From NCBI GenBank assembly GCA_045637505.1, contig JAZTZO010000016.1, forward strand, positions 1-64,000: a stretch of 64,000 nucleotides of DNA, given 5' to 3'. This document shows, in pieces, positions 53,161 through 62,242 of this stretch (positions are counted from its first letter, which is position 1; every line of letters starts with the position of its first letter). This stretch comes from RGIG4079 sp045637505. Its GTDB lineage: Bacteria > Bacteroidota > Bacteroidia > Bacteroidales > Muribaculaceae. A program made the position numbers and the translations under genes. The notes beneath the pieces are model-generated. The model was not told where the DNA came from. It saw only the letters and a list, made by a program, of their open reading frames with translations, and ran no database searches.

Positions 53161-54291
53161 ATGGATCGTAGAAAATTTCTTAGAAATGCAGCATTAGGCG
53201 CTGCAGTTATAGCATCGCCGATATCTTTTTCAGCATTTGGTGAGCCAACAAAGAAAACTGGCAAATTAGGGCGCATGAAGCTTTCATTTGAACCATATGA
53301 GTTGAAATTGCGTCATTCATTTAATTTAGCAAAATATAGTAGAACAACAACTCCTGACGTTCAAGTAAAATTGGAACTTGATGGGATTGTTGGATATGGA
53401 GAGGCTTCTATGCCGCCATATTTAGGGGAGAGTGTAGATAGTGTAACATCGTTTCTTTCTAAGTTAGATCTAGCACAGTTTGCAGATCCTTTTAGAATTG
53501 AGGATATTCATGAGTACATGGATAGTGTCGCACCTGATAATAGGGCGGCTAAAGCTTCGGTGGATATTGCTCTTCATGATTTGTTAGGAAAAATTATGGG
53601 ACAACCATGGTATAAGATTTGGGGGTTGAATCCTGAAAATGCACCTGACACCTCTTTTACTATTGGAATAGATAAAGCAGACATTGTTAAACAGAAAGTA
53701 GATGAAGCATCGCCATACAACGTCTTAAAAGTTAAGATGGGACTTGATAATGACAAAGAATTGGTAAATATAATTAGAGAAAAGACCAATAGGCCTATAT
53801 GTGTAGATGCAAATCAAGGTTGGGATAGCAAAGAAAAGGCTTTAGAAATGTGTTATTGGTTAGCTGAACGAAATTGTTTATTCGTAGAACAACCGATGGC
53901 AAAGGAAAAAATTGATGAAACAGCTTGGCTGAGAGAGCGTAGTCCATTGCCAATTATTGCAGATGAATTCTTACAAAGATTGCCTGATGTTAGACGTGCT
54001 TCTCAAGCTTATGATGGTATAAATATTAAATTGATGAAGAGCACTGGTTTGCATGAAGCATATAAAATGGCTGTATTAGCAAAGGCTTTAGGCATGAGAG
54101 TTATGTTAGGCTGTATGACAGAAACATCATGTGCAGTTACTGCAGCAGCTCAACTTTCGCCTATGGTTGATTGGGCCGATTTGGATGGTAATTTATTGAT
54201 TGCGAACGATAAGTTTGATGGAATTAAGATTGTTAATGGCAAAGTAATAATTCCTGATAGACCGGGAATTGGGGTTCTACCAATAGAATAA
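53161..54291 (+). CDS. Dipeptide (L-Ala-D/L-Glu) epimerase, enolase superfamily
   Basis: This 376-residue enzyme would epimerise L-Ala-D-Glu to L-Ala-L-Glu, allowing use of murein peptides. The barrel shows the Lys pair in VLKVKMG (about 180), metal ligands in CVDANQGW, FVEQPMA and ADEFL, and the second catalytic Lys in GINIKLMKSTG (about 292). The N-terminus MDRRKFLRNAALGAAVIASP looks like a twin-arginine-type signal (RRKFL), so it may be exported or lipidated rather than cytoplasmic; this is unusual for the family but seen in Bacteroides relatives. Substrate is inferred from context. Confidence 0.88.
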   Translation: MDRRKFLRNAALGAAVIASPISFSAFGEPTKKTGKLGRMKLSFEPYELKLRHSFNLAKYSRTTTPDVQVKLELDGIVGYGEASMPPYLGESVDSVTSFLSKLDLAQFADPFRIEDIHEYMDSVAPDNRAAKASVDIALHDLLGKIMGQPWYKIWGLNPENAPDTSFTIGIDKADIVKQKVDEASPYNVLKVKMGLDNDKELVNIIREKTNRPICVDANQGWDSKEKALEMCYWLAERNCLFVEQPMAKEKIDETAWLRERSPLPIIADEFLQRLPDVRRASQAYDGINIKLMKSTGLHEAYKMAVLAKALGMRVMLGCMTETSCAVTAAAQLSPMVDWADLDGNLLIANDKFDGIKIVNGKVIIPDRPGIGVLPIE

Positions 54292-54333
54292 TCAGATTAA
54301 ATCGTATTAAAAGATAGATTAAGCAATTAAAAA

Positions 54334-54365
54334 GTTGTCTAAATCAAAAAAAATGTGTAAATTTG
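54334..54365 (+). promoter_or_regulatory. Promoter for rpmH
   Basis: GTTG at 54334-54337 and TAAATTTG at 54358-54365 are exactly 20 nt apart, matching the consensus at all but one base. The leader before rpmH would be about 35 nt. The 116-nt gap before rpmH holds nothing else visible. Confidence 0.7.
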
Positions 54366-54407
54366 CACTTCGAAATTAGGAATAATAATTGAAAATAAAA
54401 TACGGCA

Positions 54408-54563
54408 ATGAAAAGAACATTTCAACCTTCAAACAGAAAAAGAGTAAATAAACACGGTTTCCGTGAAAGAATGTCAACAGCTGATGGACGTAAAGTTCTC
54501 GCACGTCGTCGCGCAAAAGGTCGTGCTCGTTTGACAGTTTCTGACTCTATTGGTAGCAAATAA
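54408..54563 (+). CDS. rpmH: 50S ribosomal protein L34
   Basis: L34 is a small basic ribosomal protein of the large subunit. The 51 residues begin MKRTFQPSNRKRVNKHGFRE and contain the family segment MSTADGRKVLARRRAKGR, ending SDSIGSK. The ATG at 54408 has a promoter at the right distance and a terminator at 54581-54615 follows. Unlike in many bacteria, rnpA is not next to it; the next gene is on the opposite strand and belongs to the glycan cluster. It falls below usual minimum lengths for gene calling and could easily be missed. Confidence 0.97.
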   Translation: MKRTFQPSNRKRVNKHGFRERMSTADGRKVLARRRAKGRARLTVSDSIGSK

Positions 54564-54580
54564 GAATTCTTTCTTATAAA

Positions 54581-54620
54581 AATAACGCTGAAGATTAATA
54601 ATCTCCAGCGTTATTTTTTT
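54581..54620. terminator. Terminator after rpmH
   Basis: AATAACGCTG pairs with CAGCGTTATT, and within them AGATT pairs with AATCT around a short loop, with one A/C mismatch. A run of T residues follows to 54620. Its AT-rich 5' arm could also stop transcripts of the opposing glycan cluster. Confidence 0.85.
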
Positions 54621-54636
54621 GCTTACATTTATAAAT

Positions 54637-55608
54637 TTAAATTCTACTACGTGAAGAGCGTTTTAAAGAGAAGTATGTTATAGTTAAAATGATTGTTATG
54701 ATAATAAAATAACTCCATCTAAAATCAGATGGGATAATTATATATATAACATTTATAATTAACTGTGTTAATGCATAGTATATTGAAACCTTATAATGTT
54801 GCATTTTCCATTGATTTGCTAATACTTGATATAAATGATGCCTATGAGGTAGAAAAATATTTTCACCAGCAAATAATCGTTGAAAAATTGTAAATACTGT
54901 ATCTATTGCATATACTATTAGAAAGACAATAACTGTGGCATCAGATGTTTTTAATATCAAAGTTGTCATTAAGTAAAGGATAAAAAATCCCATAACGATA
55001 GCACCTATATCTCCAGCAAAACATTTAGCATTTTTTCGAAAATTTAGAGTGCCAAATATGATTGTAGAGATAATTAGGGTAATAACAAAATGTATAATAC
55101 CAGAATCAATTGAATCAGGTACAATTAAGAAGCAATATAACAAGGAGGTCAATGTAACCAGTGAATATCCAACAAGAATGCCGTTGATTCCATCCATAAA
55201 ATTATATGCGTTGATAAATCCAACTCCGCATATTAGGATTAATAGATAAATTTCGTAGTGTCCATTAATGAAAATTTGGTTGAACGTGATTGCAACAACG
55301 CCAATCTGTATTATCAACCTAAACCATGGAGTGGTATCCTTAATATCATCATAAAAACTTACAATAGCCAATATTGTAGCACCTGCAAGCATTGTTGTAA
55401 ATGTATCTGGTTTAATTTCAAATACTGCTGAAAATAACAATGCTGCAATATAAAATATGAATCCAGCTCCTGTTATCTGGAATTTATTGTGAGAGGAGCG
55501 TGGAGTAACTTCATTCCCAATTTTATAATATTTGGCAATGGGAAAGTATATAACCTCTAATAAGATTAATGCAATAGTAATAATAGAATATTTAATTAAA
55601 TATTCCAT
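54637..55608 (-). CDS. GT4-family polyprenyl-phosphate glycan initiating transferase (WecA/MraY-like)
   Basis: This 323-residue membrane protein has about ten hydrophobic helices and transfers a sugar-1-phosphate from a UDP-sugar to undecaprenyl phosphate. Characteristic segments are the early N-terminal PRSSHNKFQITGAG, SFYDDIKDTTPWFRL (catalytic Asp pair, about 87-100), NAYNFMDGINGI (about 134-145) and HRHHLYQVL (about 257-265) near the C-terminus. The sugar (GlcNAc, N-acetylfucosamine or another) is not shown by sequence. It is the last gene of the glycan cluster and lies 8 nt after fcl. Confidence 0.9.
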   Translation of the reverse strand: MEYLIKYSIITIALILLEVIYFPIAKYYKIGNEVTPRSSHNKFQITGAGFIFYIAALLFSAVFEIKPDTFTTMLAGATILAIVSFYDDIKDTTPWFRLIIQIGVVAITFNQIFINGHYEIYLLILICGVGFINAYNFMDGINGILVGYSLVTLTSLLYCFLIVPDSIDSGIIHFVITLIISTIIFGTLNFRKNAKCFAGDIGAIVMGFFILYLMTTLILKTSDATVIVFLIVYAIDTVFTIFQRLFAGENIFLPHRHHLYQVLANQWKMQHYKVSIYYALTQLIINVIYIIIPSDFRWSYFIIITIILTITYFSLKRSSRSRI

Positions 55609-55616
55609 GAAAATGA

Positions 55617-56687
55617 TTAATTTTTAAGATACCAATCGTATAAACGATGAATACCTTCGTCTATTTCAATTTTATGTTTCCATCCAAGAGAGTGAAGCTT
55701 TGATACATCGCAAAGTTTTCTCATTGTACCATTAGGCTTTGTGTTATCCCAATAAATTTCTCCGCAATACTTTATGATATGTTTAATTTTATCGGCAAGA
55801 TCTTTTATTGTAATTTCAACTCCAGTCCCTATATTAATATGACAATTTCTAATTTCTGAACTAGTTCCTTTTAAATCATTAAATGAAATGTTTTCAAGGA
55901 TATAAACAGACGCATCTGCCATGTCTTCACTCCACAAGAATTCTCTCAAGGGAGCTCCAGTGCCCCATAGTTCAAGATGGTTACTATATATACCATAATG
56001 ATTTAGGATTTTAACTAGTTCTGCATCCGAAGCTATGCCTGTGATGTTATTTATAGGCCTTCTATTTAAATCGTTACGAATTGCCTTTAAATCATTATTC
56101 ATTAATAGATGTGCTAGATGCATCTTTCGTATCATCCCAGGTAGGACGTGGCTTTTTTCTAAATCAAAATTATCGCGAGGACCATATAGATTAGTTGGCA
56201 TTACTGCGATATAGTTTGTTCCATATTGCAAATTAAAACTCTCACACATTTTCAAACCTGCTATTTTTGCAATTGCGTATGGCTCGTTTGTGTATTCTAA
56301 TGGAGATGTTAATAGTGAATCTTCAACGATTGGTTGAGTGGCTTCTCGAGGATATATGCAAGTACTACCAAGAAATAGCAATTTTTTTACATTATGACGA
56401 AAACTCTCTCCAATTACATTCTGCTGGATTTGAAGATTTTCGTAAATAAAATCGGCACGATATGTATTGTTTGCTATAATTCCTCCAACGTGTGCAGCTG
56501 CTAAAATGACATATTCAGGTTGTTCGGTATCAAAAAAATGTTTTACTGCAGTGCCATCTAATAAATCAAGTTCAGCATGCGTTTTGCCAATTAGGTTAGT
56601 ATAGCCTTTGCTTATTAGATTATTCCAAATCGCAGAACCAACCAAACCTCTATGTCCTGCTACGTATATTTTTGAGTTTTTATCCAT
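55617..56687 (-). CDS. fcl: GDP-L-fucose synthase
   Basis: This enzyme (3,5-epimerase and 4-reductase) turns GDP-4-keto-6-deoxymannose into GDP-L-fucose using NADPH. The 356-residue protein is an extended SDR with the Rossmann motif GHRGLVGSA (about residues 11-19), a Ser in LGSTCIYP (about 107), and the catalytic YxxxK in TNEPYAIAK (about 136). Its start overlaps the gmd stop by one base (TAATG). With gmd it gives a complete GDP-fucose route. Confidence 0.95.
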   Translation of the reverse strand: MDKNSKIYVAGHRGLVGSAIWNNLISKGYTNLIGKTHAELDLLDGTAVKHFFDTEQPEYVILAAAHVGGIIANNTYRADFIYENLQIQQNVIGESFRHNVKKLLFLGSTCIYPREATQPIVEDSLLTSPLEYTNEPYAIAKIAGLKMCESFNLQYGTNYIAVMPTNLYGPRDNFDLEKSHVLPGMIRKMHLAHLLMNNDLKAIRNDLNRRPINNITGIASDAELVKILNHYGIYSNHLELWGTGAPLREFLWSEDMADASVYILENISFNDLKGTSSEIRNCHINIGTGVEITIKDLADKIKHIIKYCGEIYWDNTKPNGTMRKLCDVSKLHSLGWKHKIEIDEGIHRLYDWYLKN

Positions 56688-57760
56688 TATTTTTGATTCT
56701 TGATGAGCTCAAGGTCACTATCAACCATAATATTTATTAATTCTTGGAATGATGTCTTACGTGGATTCCAACCGAGTTTTTCTTTCGCTTTTGTTGGATT
56801 TCCAAGTAGTTGCTCTACTTCTGCTGGACGGAAGAATTTTGGATCAACTTCAACTAATACCTTCCCAGTCGCAATATCAATACCTTTTTCATCAAGACCA
56901 TCTCCTTCCCATTTAAGTTCAATGCCAGCGCGTTTGAATGCGAGTGTAGTGAATTCTCTCACGGTGTGATATTCGCCAGTTGCAATCACATAATCTTCGG
57001 GTTCATCTTGTTGCATTATTAACCACATACATTCAACATAATCGCGAGCGTATCCCCAATCGCGAAGAGCATTTAGATTTCCAAGATATAGTTTGTCTTG
57101 AAGTCCATTTACAATACGTGCTGCCGCAAGAGTGATTTTACGTGTTACAAATGTTTCGCCACGACGTTCGCTCTCATGGTTAAATAAAATACCATTAACC
57201 GCATACATGCCATAACTTTCACGATAATTTTTGGTAATCCAAAATCCATATAACTTCGCAACTGCATATGGGCTACGAGGGTAAAATGGTGTTGTTTCGC
57301 TTTGTGGAACTTCTTGAACCTTGCCATAGAGTTCCGATGTACTTGCTTGGTATATACGAGTTCGATTCTCCATCTTTAGAATTCTTACTGCTTCAAGAAG
57401 TCGTAAAGTCCCAGTTGCATCTGTTTCAGCAGTATATTCAGGCACATCAAAAGATACTTTGACGTGACTTTGTGCTGCTAAATTATATATTTCAGTTGGT
57501 TGAACTTCTTGTATTATGCGAATTAAAGAACTGGAGTCGGTCATATCTCCATAATGAAGATTAATGAGACGTTTACGCTTCATGTCGCGAACCCATTCAT
57601 CAAGATATAGGTGTTCAATTCGGCCAGTATTAAATGAAGAACTACGGCGAATGATGCCGTGAACTTCATAACCTTTTTCTAAAAGAAATTCTGCGAGAAA
57701 AGAACCATCTTGTCCCGTAATACCTGTTATTAAGGCAATTCTTTGTTTATTTTGTTCCAT
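56687..57760 (-). CDS. gmd: GDP-mannose 4,6-dehydratase
   Basis: Gmd makes GDP-4-keto-6-deoxymannose from GDP-mannose. The 357-residue protein has the nucleotide-binding TGITGQDGSFLAEFLL (about residues 13-28), YGDMTDSSSL, the catalytic segment YPRSPYAVAK (about 158-167; Tyr and Lys) and NFNHESERRGETFVTRK-like GILFNHESERRGETFVTRK. It lies 62 nt after the aminotransferase gene with a weak 5-bp hairpin between them and is followed directly by fcl. Confidence 0.96.
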   Translation of the reverse strand: MEQNKQRIALITGITGQDGSFLAEFLLEKGYEVHGIIRRSSSFNTGRIEHLYLDEWVRDMKRKRLINLHYGDMTDSSSLIRIIQEVQPTEIYNLAAQSHVKVSFDVPEYTAETDATGTLRLLEAVRILKMENRTRIYQASTSELYGKVQEVPQSETTPFYPRSPYAVAKLYGFWITKNYRESYGMYAVNGILFNHESERRGETFVTRKITLAAARIVNGLQDKLYLGNLNALRDWGYARDYVECMWLIMQQDEPEDYVIATGEYHTVREFTTLAFKRAGIELKWEGDGLDEKGIDIATGKVLVEVDPKFFRPAEVEQLLGNPTKAKEKLGWNPRKTSFQELINIMVDSDLELIKNQK

Positions 57761-57822
57761 ATTATAATATTAACGGAATGATTTCCGAAAAATTGTAAAT
57801 GATATGTTGTGGTAAGTTCTCG

Positions 57823-58959
57823 TTATTTCACTAAAACCTTATGTAGTGCCGATATTACTCGATTCACATCTTCGTTTGTCAAACTAGAGCTACTTGGAAG
57901 ACATAATCCTTGTTCAAATAATCTTTCGCACACATTGTCTCCATAGTATGGAGCATCTTTATATATTGGTTGTATGTGCATAGGTCTCCAAAGTAATCGA
58001 GTTTCAATATTTTCTTCATTTAAGGCAATTCTCACATCATCGGGAGTGATGCCACAATTAGAGTTGATGAGTATAGTTGTAAGCCAAAAGTTTGAGTTAA
58101 AGTCTTGTGTTGGATTATTGAAAACTATTACGTTGTCAAGATCTTTTAACCCTTCGGCGTATAACGCATGAATTTCTTGGCGACGAGCAACATGTTCTTC
58201 TAATACATCCATTTGTCCGCATCCAATACCTGCACTCACATTACTTAAACGATAGTTATATCCAATAACTTCATGGTAGTAGTATGGTCTATTTTCGCGA
58301 GCTTGTGTCGCATAAAAAGTTACTCTTTTTCCCGTTTCTACATCAGGGCAAATTAGTGCGCCTCCTCCTGATGTTGTAATTATTTTATTGCCGTTAAAAC
58401 TTAGAGCTCCATAGGTTCCTAAAGTGCCACATTTTACTCCTTTATATTTAGAGCCGAGAGCTTCTGCTGCATCTTCCAAAACTGGTATATTATATTTATT
58501 TGCAATTGCCATTATTTCATCCATCTTCGCTGGCATACCATATAAATGTACTGGAATTATCGCTTTAGGATATTTCCCAGTAACATTATATCGGTCTATA
58601 ATGGCATTTTCTAGTGCAGTAGGACACATGTTCCAGGTTTCCGGCTCACTATCAACAAAAATAGGGTTAGCTCCTAAATAGCAAATCGGGTTTGCGCTTG
58701 CTGCGAATGTGAATGATTGGCATATTACTTCATCTCCTTTGGATACTCCAAGCATAACCAACCCAAGGTGTAGTGCCGCTGTGCCTGCGCTAAGAGCAAC
58801 AACTTTTTGTGCGTCAAGAAATTTCTCTAAACGGTGTTCAAATTCATCTACATTTGGACCAAGTGGCACAATCCAATTGTCTTTAAATGCTTCATTTACC
58901 CATTTTTGCTCAGTTCCACCCATATGAGCTAGAGAAAGTAATATTCTATTCTTTTCCAT
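57823..58959 (-). CDS. DegT/DnrJ/EryC1/StrS-family sugar aminotransferase
   Basis: This PLP enzyme would transfer an amino group onto a nucleotide-linked keto-sugar. The 378 residues show the typical start (RILLSLAHMGGTEQKWVNEAF), the SAGTAALHLGL segment, DAAEALGSKYKG (PLP-binding Asp), and the Schiff-base Lys in SFNGNKIITTSGGG (about 193). The sugar product is not shown by sequence; the amino sugar is the likely second unusual sugar of the polymer, beside fucose. It sits 2 nt after the first SGNH-like gene in transcription order. Confidence 0.92.
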   Translation of the reverse strand: MEKNRILLSLAHMGGTEQKWVNEAFKDNWIVPLGPNVDEFEHRLEKFLDAQKVVALSAGTAALHLGLVMLGVSKGDEVICQSFTFAASANPICYLGANPIFVDSEPETWNMCPTALENAIIDRYNVTGKYPKAIIPVHLYGMPAKMDEIMAIANKYNIPVLEDAAEALGSKYKGVKCGTLGTYGALSFNGNKIITTSGGGALICPDVETGKRVTFYATQARENRPYYYHEVIGYNYRLSNVSAGIGCGQMDVLEEHVARRQEIHALYAEGLKDLDNVIVFNNPTQDFNSNFWLTTILINSNCGITPDDVRIALNEENIETRLLWRPMHIQPIYKDAPYYGDNVCERLFEQGLCLPSSSSLTNEDVNRVISALHKVLVK

Positions 58960-58961
58960 TG

Positions 58962-59867
58962 CTATTTCAATGAATTATTATTGTTTTTATATTTATTTTT
59001 ATGAAAAATTTCTTTTTCCAAAAAATCTGAAAAAATTTTAGCTCCCTTATAATTAAGGTGATTTAAGTCTCCAAAACAACTGTCGTGTAGTTGCAATGAT
59101 CTAAAATCATAAAATTCAAGATCTTTAAAATTTTGTTGATGATATTGCTTATAAGTTATTGTATCAATCTTTGACATATGATGTTGTGGTGTAGCCAATA
59201 GAATTATAGTTATATTATTGGCCTTGCAAAAATCAATAGTTTTATTGAGAAAATATTTTGATAAAAAATCAAAAGATGATTTGTGAGCCTTTTTATCTTT
59301 TTGCAGTGATATGTGTTGTTGTAATTTGTCCCTAACAAGATATTCGTATCCTCCGAGATTTTTTAGATTAGTAATATTGGTTGACTTATTTATCGAAGAG
59401 GGTAGGATATGTTCAATTTGAGAGAACTTAAAAGGTGTATAAAAATGGCTAACGCAATACTTAAAAGAACTATGAGTTAGGATATTAAAAATATCCTCAA
59501 CGGAATATTGATCATAATATAACGGAGAATATGTTCCTGAAATTTCATTTGATAGATCTTGCTCCATAATTACATTATCATACCCTATAACAACGGTATC
59601 CAAATGTGTATTACTTTGTTTTAATAGTTTTACTTTGCAATATATCTGTTCAGGATAGTCATTACTTCGTGCAAAATTATAGCTATTAGATATGATAGAG
59701 TCGTTTATATCGCATTCAATGTGGCTATTCCCAAGAAATACTATATTTACATCTTCTGGCAATGTCAGTACTTCGTTTCGATAAGAGCATAATATGCACC
59801 AAAAAGCGAAAAAAAATATAATAGTAATAATTATGAATAGTATTATATTTAAAGCGAATTTTCTCAA
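58962..59867 (-). CDS. SGNH-like membrane-anchored protein, copy 2
   Basis: This 301-residue protein has one N-terminal hydrophobic anchor (about 8-28) followed by a domain with the SGNH block I VFLGNSHIEC (GNS, about 45-52) and block V DLNHLNYKGAK (Asp-x-x-His, about 275-285). SGNH proteins of this context usually act as acetyl-esterases or assist O-acylation of glycans. It is about 40-50% identical by eye to the next gene upstream, so the pair arose by duplication. The polar tail KNKYKNNNNSLK is extra. Confidence 0.72.
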   Translation of the reverse strand: MRKFALNIILFIIITIIFFFAFWCILCSYRNEVLTLPEDVNIVFLGNSHIECDINDSIISNSYNFARSNDYPEQIYCKVKLLKQSNTHLDTVVIGYDNVIMEQDLSNEISGTYSPLYYDQYSVEDIFNILTHSSFKYCVSHFYTPFKFSQIEHILPSSINKSTNITNLKNLGGYEYLVRDKLQQHISLQKDKKAHKSSFDFLSKYFLNKTIDFCKANNITIILLATPQHHMSKIDTITYKQYHQQNFKDLEFYDFRSLQLHDSCFGDLNHLNYKGAKIFSDFLEKEIFHKNKYKNNNNSLK

Positions 59868-59889
59868 AGGTCAGTTGTATATTTGCACG

Positions 59890-60771
59890 TTATTGAGGAT
59901 AATTGTTTTTATGAAAGACCTCTTTTTCGAGATATTCAGAGAACACTTTCGCACCTTTATAGTTGAGATGGTCTAAATCTCCAAAACAACTATCTGCAAG
60001 TTTCATATCTCTGAAATCATAAAACTTAATATTACTATAATTTTTTCTATAAAACATTTTAACTAATGTATTGTCCCAGTTCAATGCTTTATGCATTGGT
60101 GTATGCATAAATATTAATGTAATATTATTTTGCGCACAATATTCCCTAATTTCTTTAAGAAAATATTCTGCAATTTCCTCACATTGTGGTATCTCATAAG
60201 ACTTTTTATTTTGTTGTTTAATTGATACATCTAATTTATCACGAACGAGATATAAATATCCACCAAGATCTTTTAAGTCATGAGCATCAACATCTATTTT
60301 AATATATCTAGATACAATATTAATCATTTTTTTCCAATCTAAAGGATGAGCAATATGACTTTCAATATATTCTAATGTACTATATTTGAATAATGCATTT
60401 AAATCACTAAATGTGTATGTATTATAGTAATAGGGAGAGTATAATCCAGAGTTTGATAATGTGTGTGTTAATAAAGTGTTGTCAAAACCAATAACGACTG
60501 TATCTAACTGTGGATTAGATTGTTTTAATAACTTTACCTTACAATATACATATTCCATATTTTCGGCGCTTCGTGCGAAGTTGAAACTATTTTTTATGAT
60601 TGAGTCATTTACTGCACATTCAATATGGCTATTCCCAAGAAACACTATGTTTTCATTATTAGGAAGTTTTAGGGTTTTATCTCTATTGGAGCATATAATA
60701 GCCCAAAATGTAACAAATCCTATAATTGTAATAAAACAAAAGACGAATAATTTTAAGATAAACTTTTTCAT
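59890..60771 (-). CDS. SGNH-like membrane-anchored protein, copy 1
   Basis: This 293-residue paralogue of the neighbouring gene has the same layout: an N-terminal hydrophobic anchor (about 8-28), block I VFLGNSHIEC, shared segments YCKVKLLKQSNPQLDTVVIG and GGYLYLVRDKL, and block V DLDHLNYKGAK with Asp and His in place. It lies 6 nt after the MBOAT gene, 22 nt before its copy. Acyl transfer or esterase activity on the glycan is inferred. Confidence 0.72.
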   Translation of the reverse strand: MKKFILKLFVFCFITIIGFVTFWAIICSNRDKTLKLPNNENIVFLGNSHIECAVNDSIIKNSFNFARSAENMEYVYCKVKLLKQSNPQLDTVVIGFDNTLLTHTLSNSGLYSPYYYNTYTFSDLNALFKYSTLEYIESHIAHPLDWKKMINIVSRYIKIDVDAHDLKDLGGYLYLVRDKLDVSIKQQNKKSYEIPQCEEIAEYFLKEIREYCAQNNITLIFMHTPMHKALNWDNTLVKMFYRKNYSNIKFYDFRDMKLADSCFGDLDHLNYKGAKVFSEYLEKEVFHKNNYPQ

Positions 60772-60777
60772 AGTAGT

Positions 60778-62226
60778 TTAAAATTGGAAATAAATGAATT
60801 CTTCTTGTCCTCCTGCAAAAACAGAGAAAATGAGTAGAAAAGCTATATATATGCTCCACCTTACGGGTCGGTACTTGACATTACTAATTTCTAGTCCAAA
60901 TTCTTGTTTACGTTGTAGCCAATCAATAAATTGCAATAATACAATAAAAAACAGCGTAAATGTTATTTGAATGAAGCTAAGCCCTATATCTCGGAAATTA
61001 GGCAAAGAAATTATTGATGAATCACATAAGTTTGCAATATAACCTATTGCTTGAGTCATATCCTCTGCGCGGAAAATAATCCAACCAATAACAACTAAAA
61101 CAAACGTTAATAGAATTTGTCCAATTTCTCTTAAAGGAGGGGTGACACTATTTTCTGAAATAATAGCACTTCGTTTATGATTGAGATTTAACAATGTAAG
61201 GATAGCGATAATTATACCATTATATAATCCCCATACTACAAAAGTCCAATTAGCCCCATGCCATAAACCGCTTAAGAAAAAGACGATTAGTATATTTCTG
61301 ATAACCATTGCTTTAGTGCCACGGCTTCCCCCTAAAGGTATATATACGTAATCAATAAACCATTTATTAAGTGAAATGTGCCAGCGGCGCCAGAACTCAG
61401 CTATGTCCCTTGAGAAATAAGGGAGATTAAAGTTTTTCATGAGATTAATTCCAAATAAGCGAGCCGTACCTATTGCTATATCAGAGTAACCTGAAAAATC
61501 GCCATAAATTTGGAAGGTAAAGAAGAGTGCACCGAGTAGCAACAAACTCGCATTACAATCTTGATAGTTGTCAAAGATACTATTTGCTAATTGAGCACAA
61601 TTATCTGCAATAATCAGTTTTTTGAAGAATCCCCACAATATTTGTCGCATACCTATTTCTGCATCCGTATAATCAAATCTTCGTGGCTTAAGAAATTGGG
61701 GTAGGAGATTTGTTGACCTCTCAATGGGACCTGCAACAAGTTGTGGGAAGAATGATATAAAGGAAGTGAATGCAATAAAATCGTTTGTCGCTTTAGTATC
61801 TCTACGATACACATCAATTGTGTAACTTAATGCTTGAAATGTATAGAAACTAATACCCACCGGTAGAATTATGTCAAGCGTAACCCAATCCAATTGGTAT
61901 CCAAATTGGGTTATAAGCGTTTCTAAATTATCAGCAAAGAAATTAACATATTTATAGTAACATAATATTCCAATATTTATTGCAATATTTGTTCCACATA
62001 TCCATTTTGCTTTATCTCTATATTTTTCAATGAGCAATCCACTCAAAAAACTTAGCAAAGAGGTAATAAATATCAGCACAAGAAAACGCCATGCCCACCA
62101 ACCATAGAACACGTAACTTGCTACGACGATAAACAGATTTTGTGTTTGTCGCCCCTTAAAAACAAACCAATAGAGTAAAAACACTATTGGCAAAAAGATT
62201 ATAAATTCAAACGAGTTGAAAAGCAT
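60778..62226 (-). CDS. MBOAT-family O-acyltransferase (AlgI-like)
   Basis: This polytopic membrane enzyme of 482 residues would carry acyl groups (usually acetyl) across the membrane for glycan modification. About ten hydrophobic segments are present. The conserved region includes FFPQLVAGPIERSTNLLPQ, the RRWHISLNKW segment, IPLGGSRG, and the catalytic His in SGLWHGANWTFVVWG (about 320). It is followed by the two SGNH-like genes, the arrangement of AlgI/AlgJ-type systems. Confidence 0.92.
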   Translation of the reverse strand: MLFNSFEFIIFLPIVFLLYWFVFKGRQTQNLFIVVASYVFYGWWAWRFLVLIFITSLLSFLSGLLIEKYRDKAKWICGTNIAINIGILCYYKYVNFFADNLETLITQFGYQLDWVTLDIILPVGISFYTFQALSYTIDVYRRDTKATNDFIAFTSFISFFPQLVAGPIERSTNLLPQFLKPRRFDYTDAEIGMRQILWGFFKKLIIADNCAQLANSIFDNYQDCNASLLLLGALFFTFQIYGDFSGYSDIAIGTARLFGINLMKNFNLPYFSRDIAEFWRRWHISLNKWFIDYVYIPLGGSRGTKAMVIRNILIVFFLSGLWHGANWTFVVWGLYNGIIIAILTLLNLNHKRSAIISENSVTPPLREIGQILLTFVLVVIGWIIFRAEDMTQAIGYIANLCDSSIISLPNFRDIGLSFIQITFTLFFIVLLQFIDWLQRKQEFGLEISNVKYRPVRWSIYIAFLLIFSVFAGGQEEFIYFQF

Positions 62227-62242
62227 TAGTTGTTAAATTTTA

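Noticed and set aside
57774..57787. Small inverted repeat (CGGAA...TTCCG) between the aminotransferase and gmd
   Set aside because: Only a 5-bp stem with no T run on the minus strand, so not a convincing terminator.
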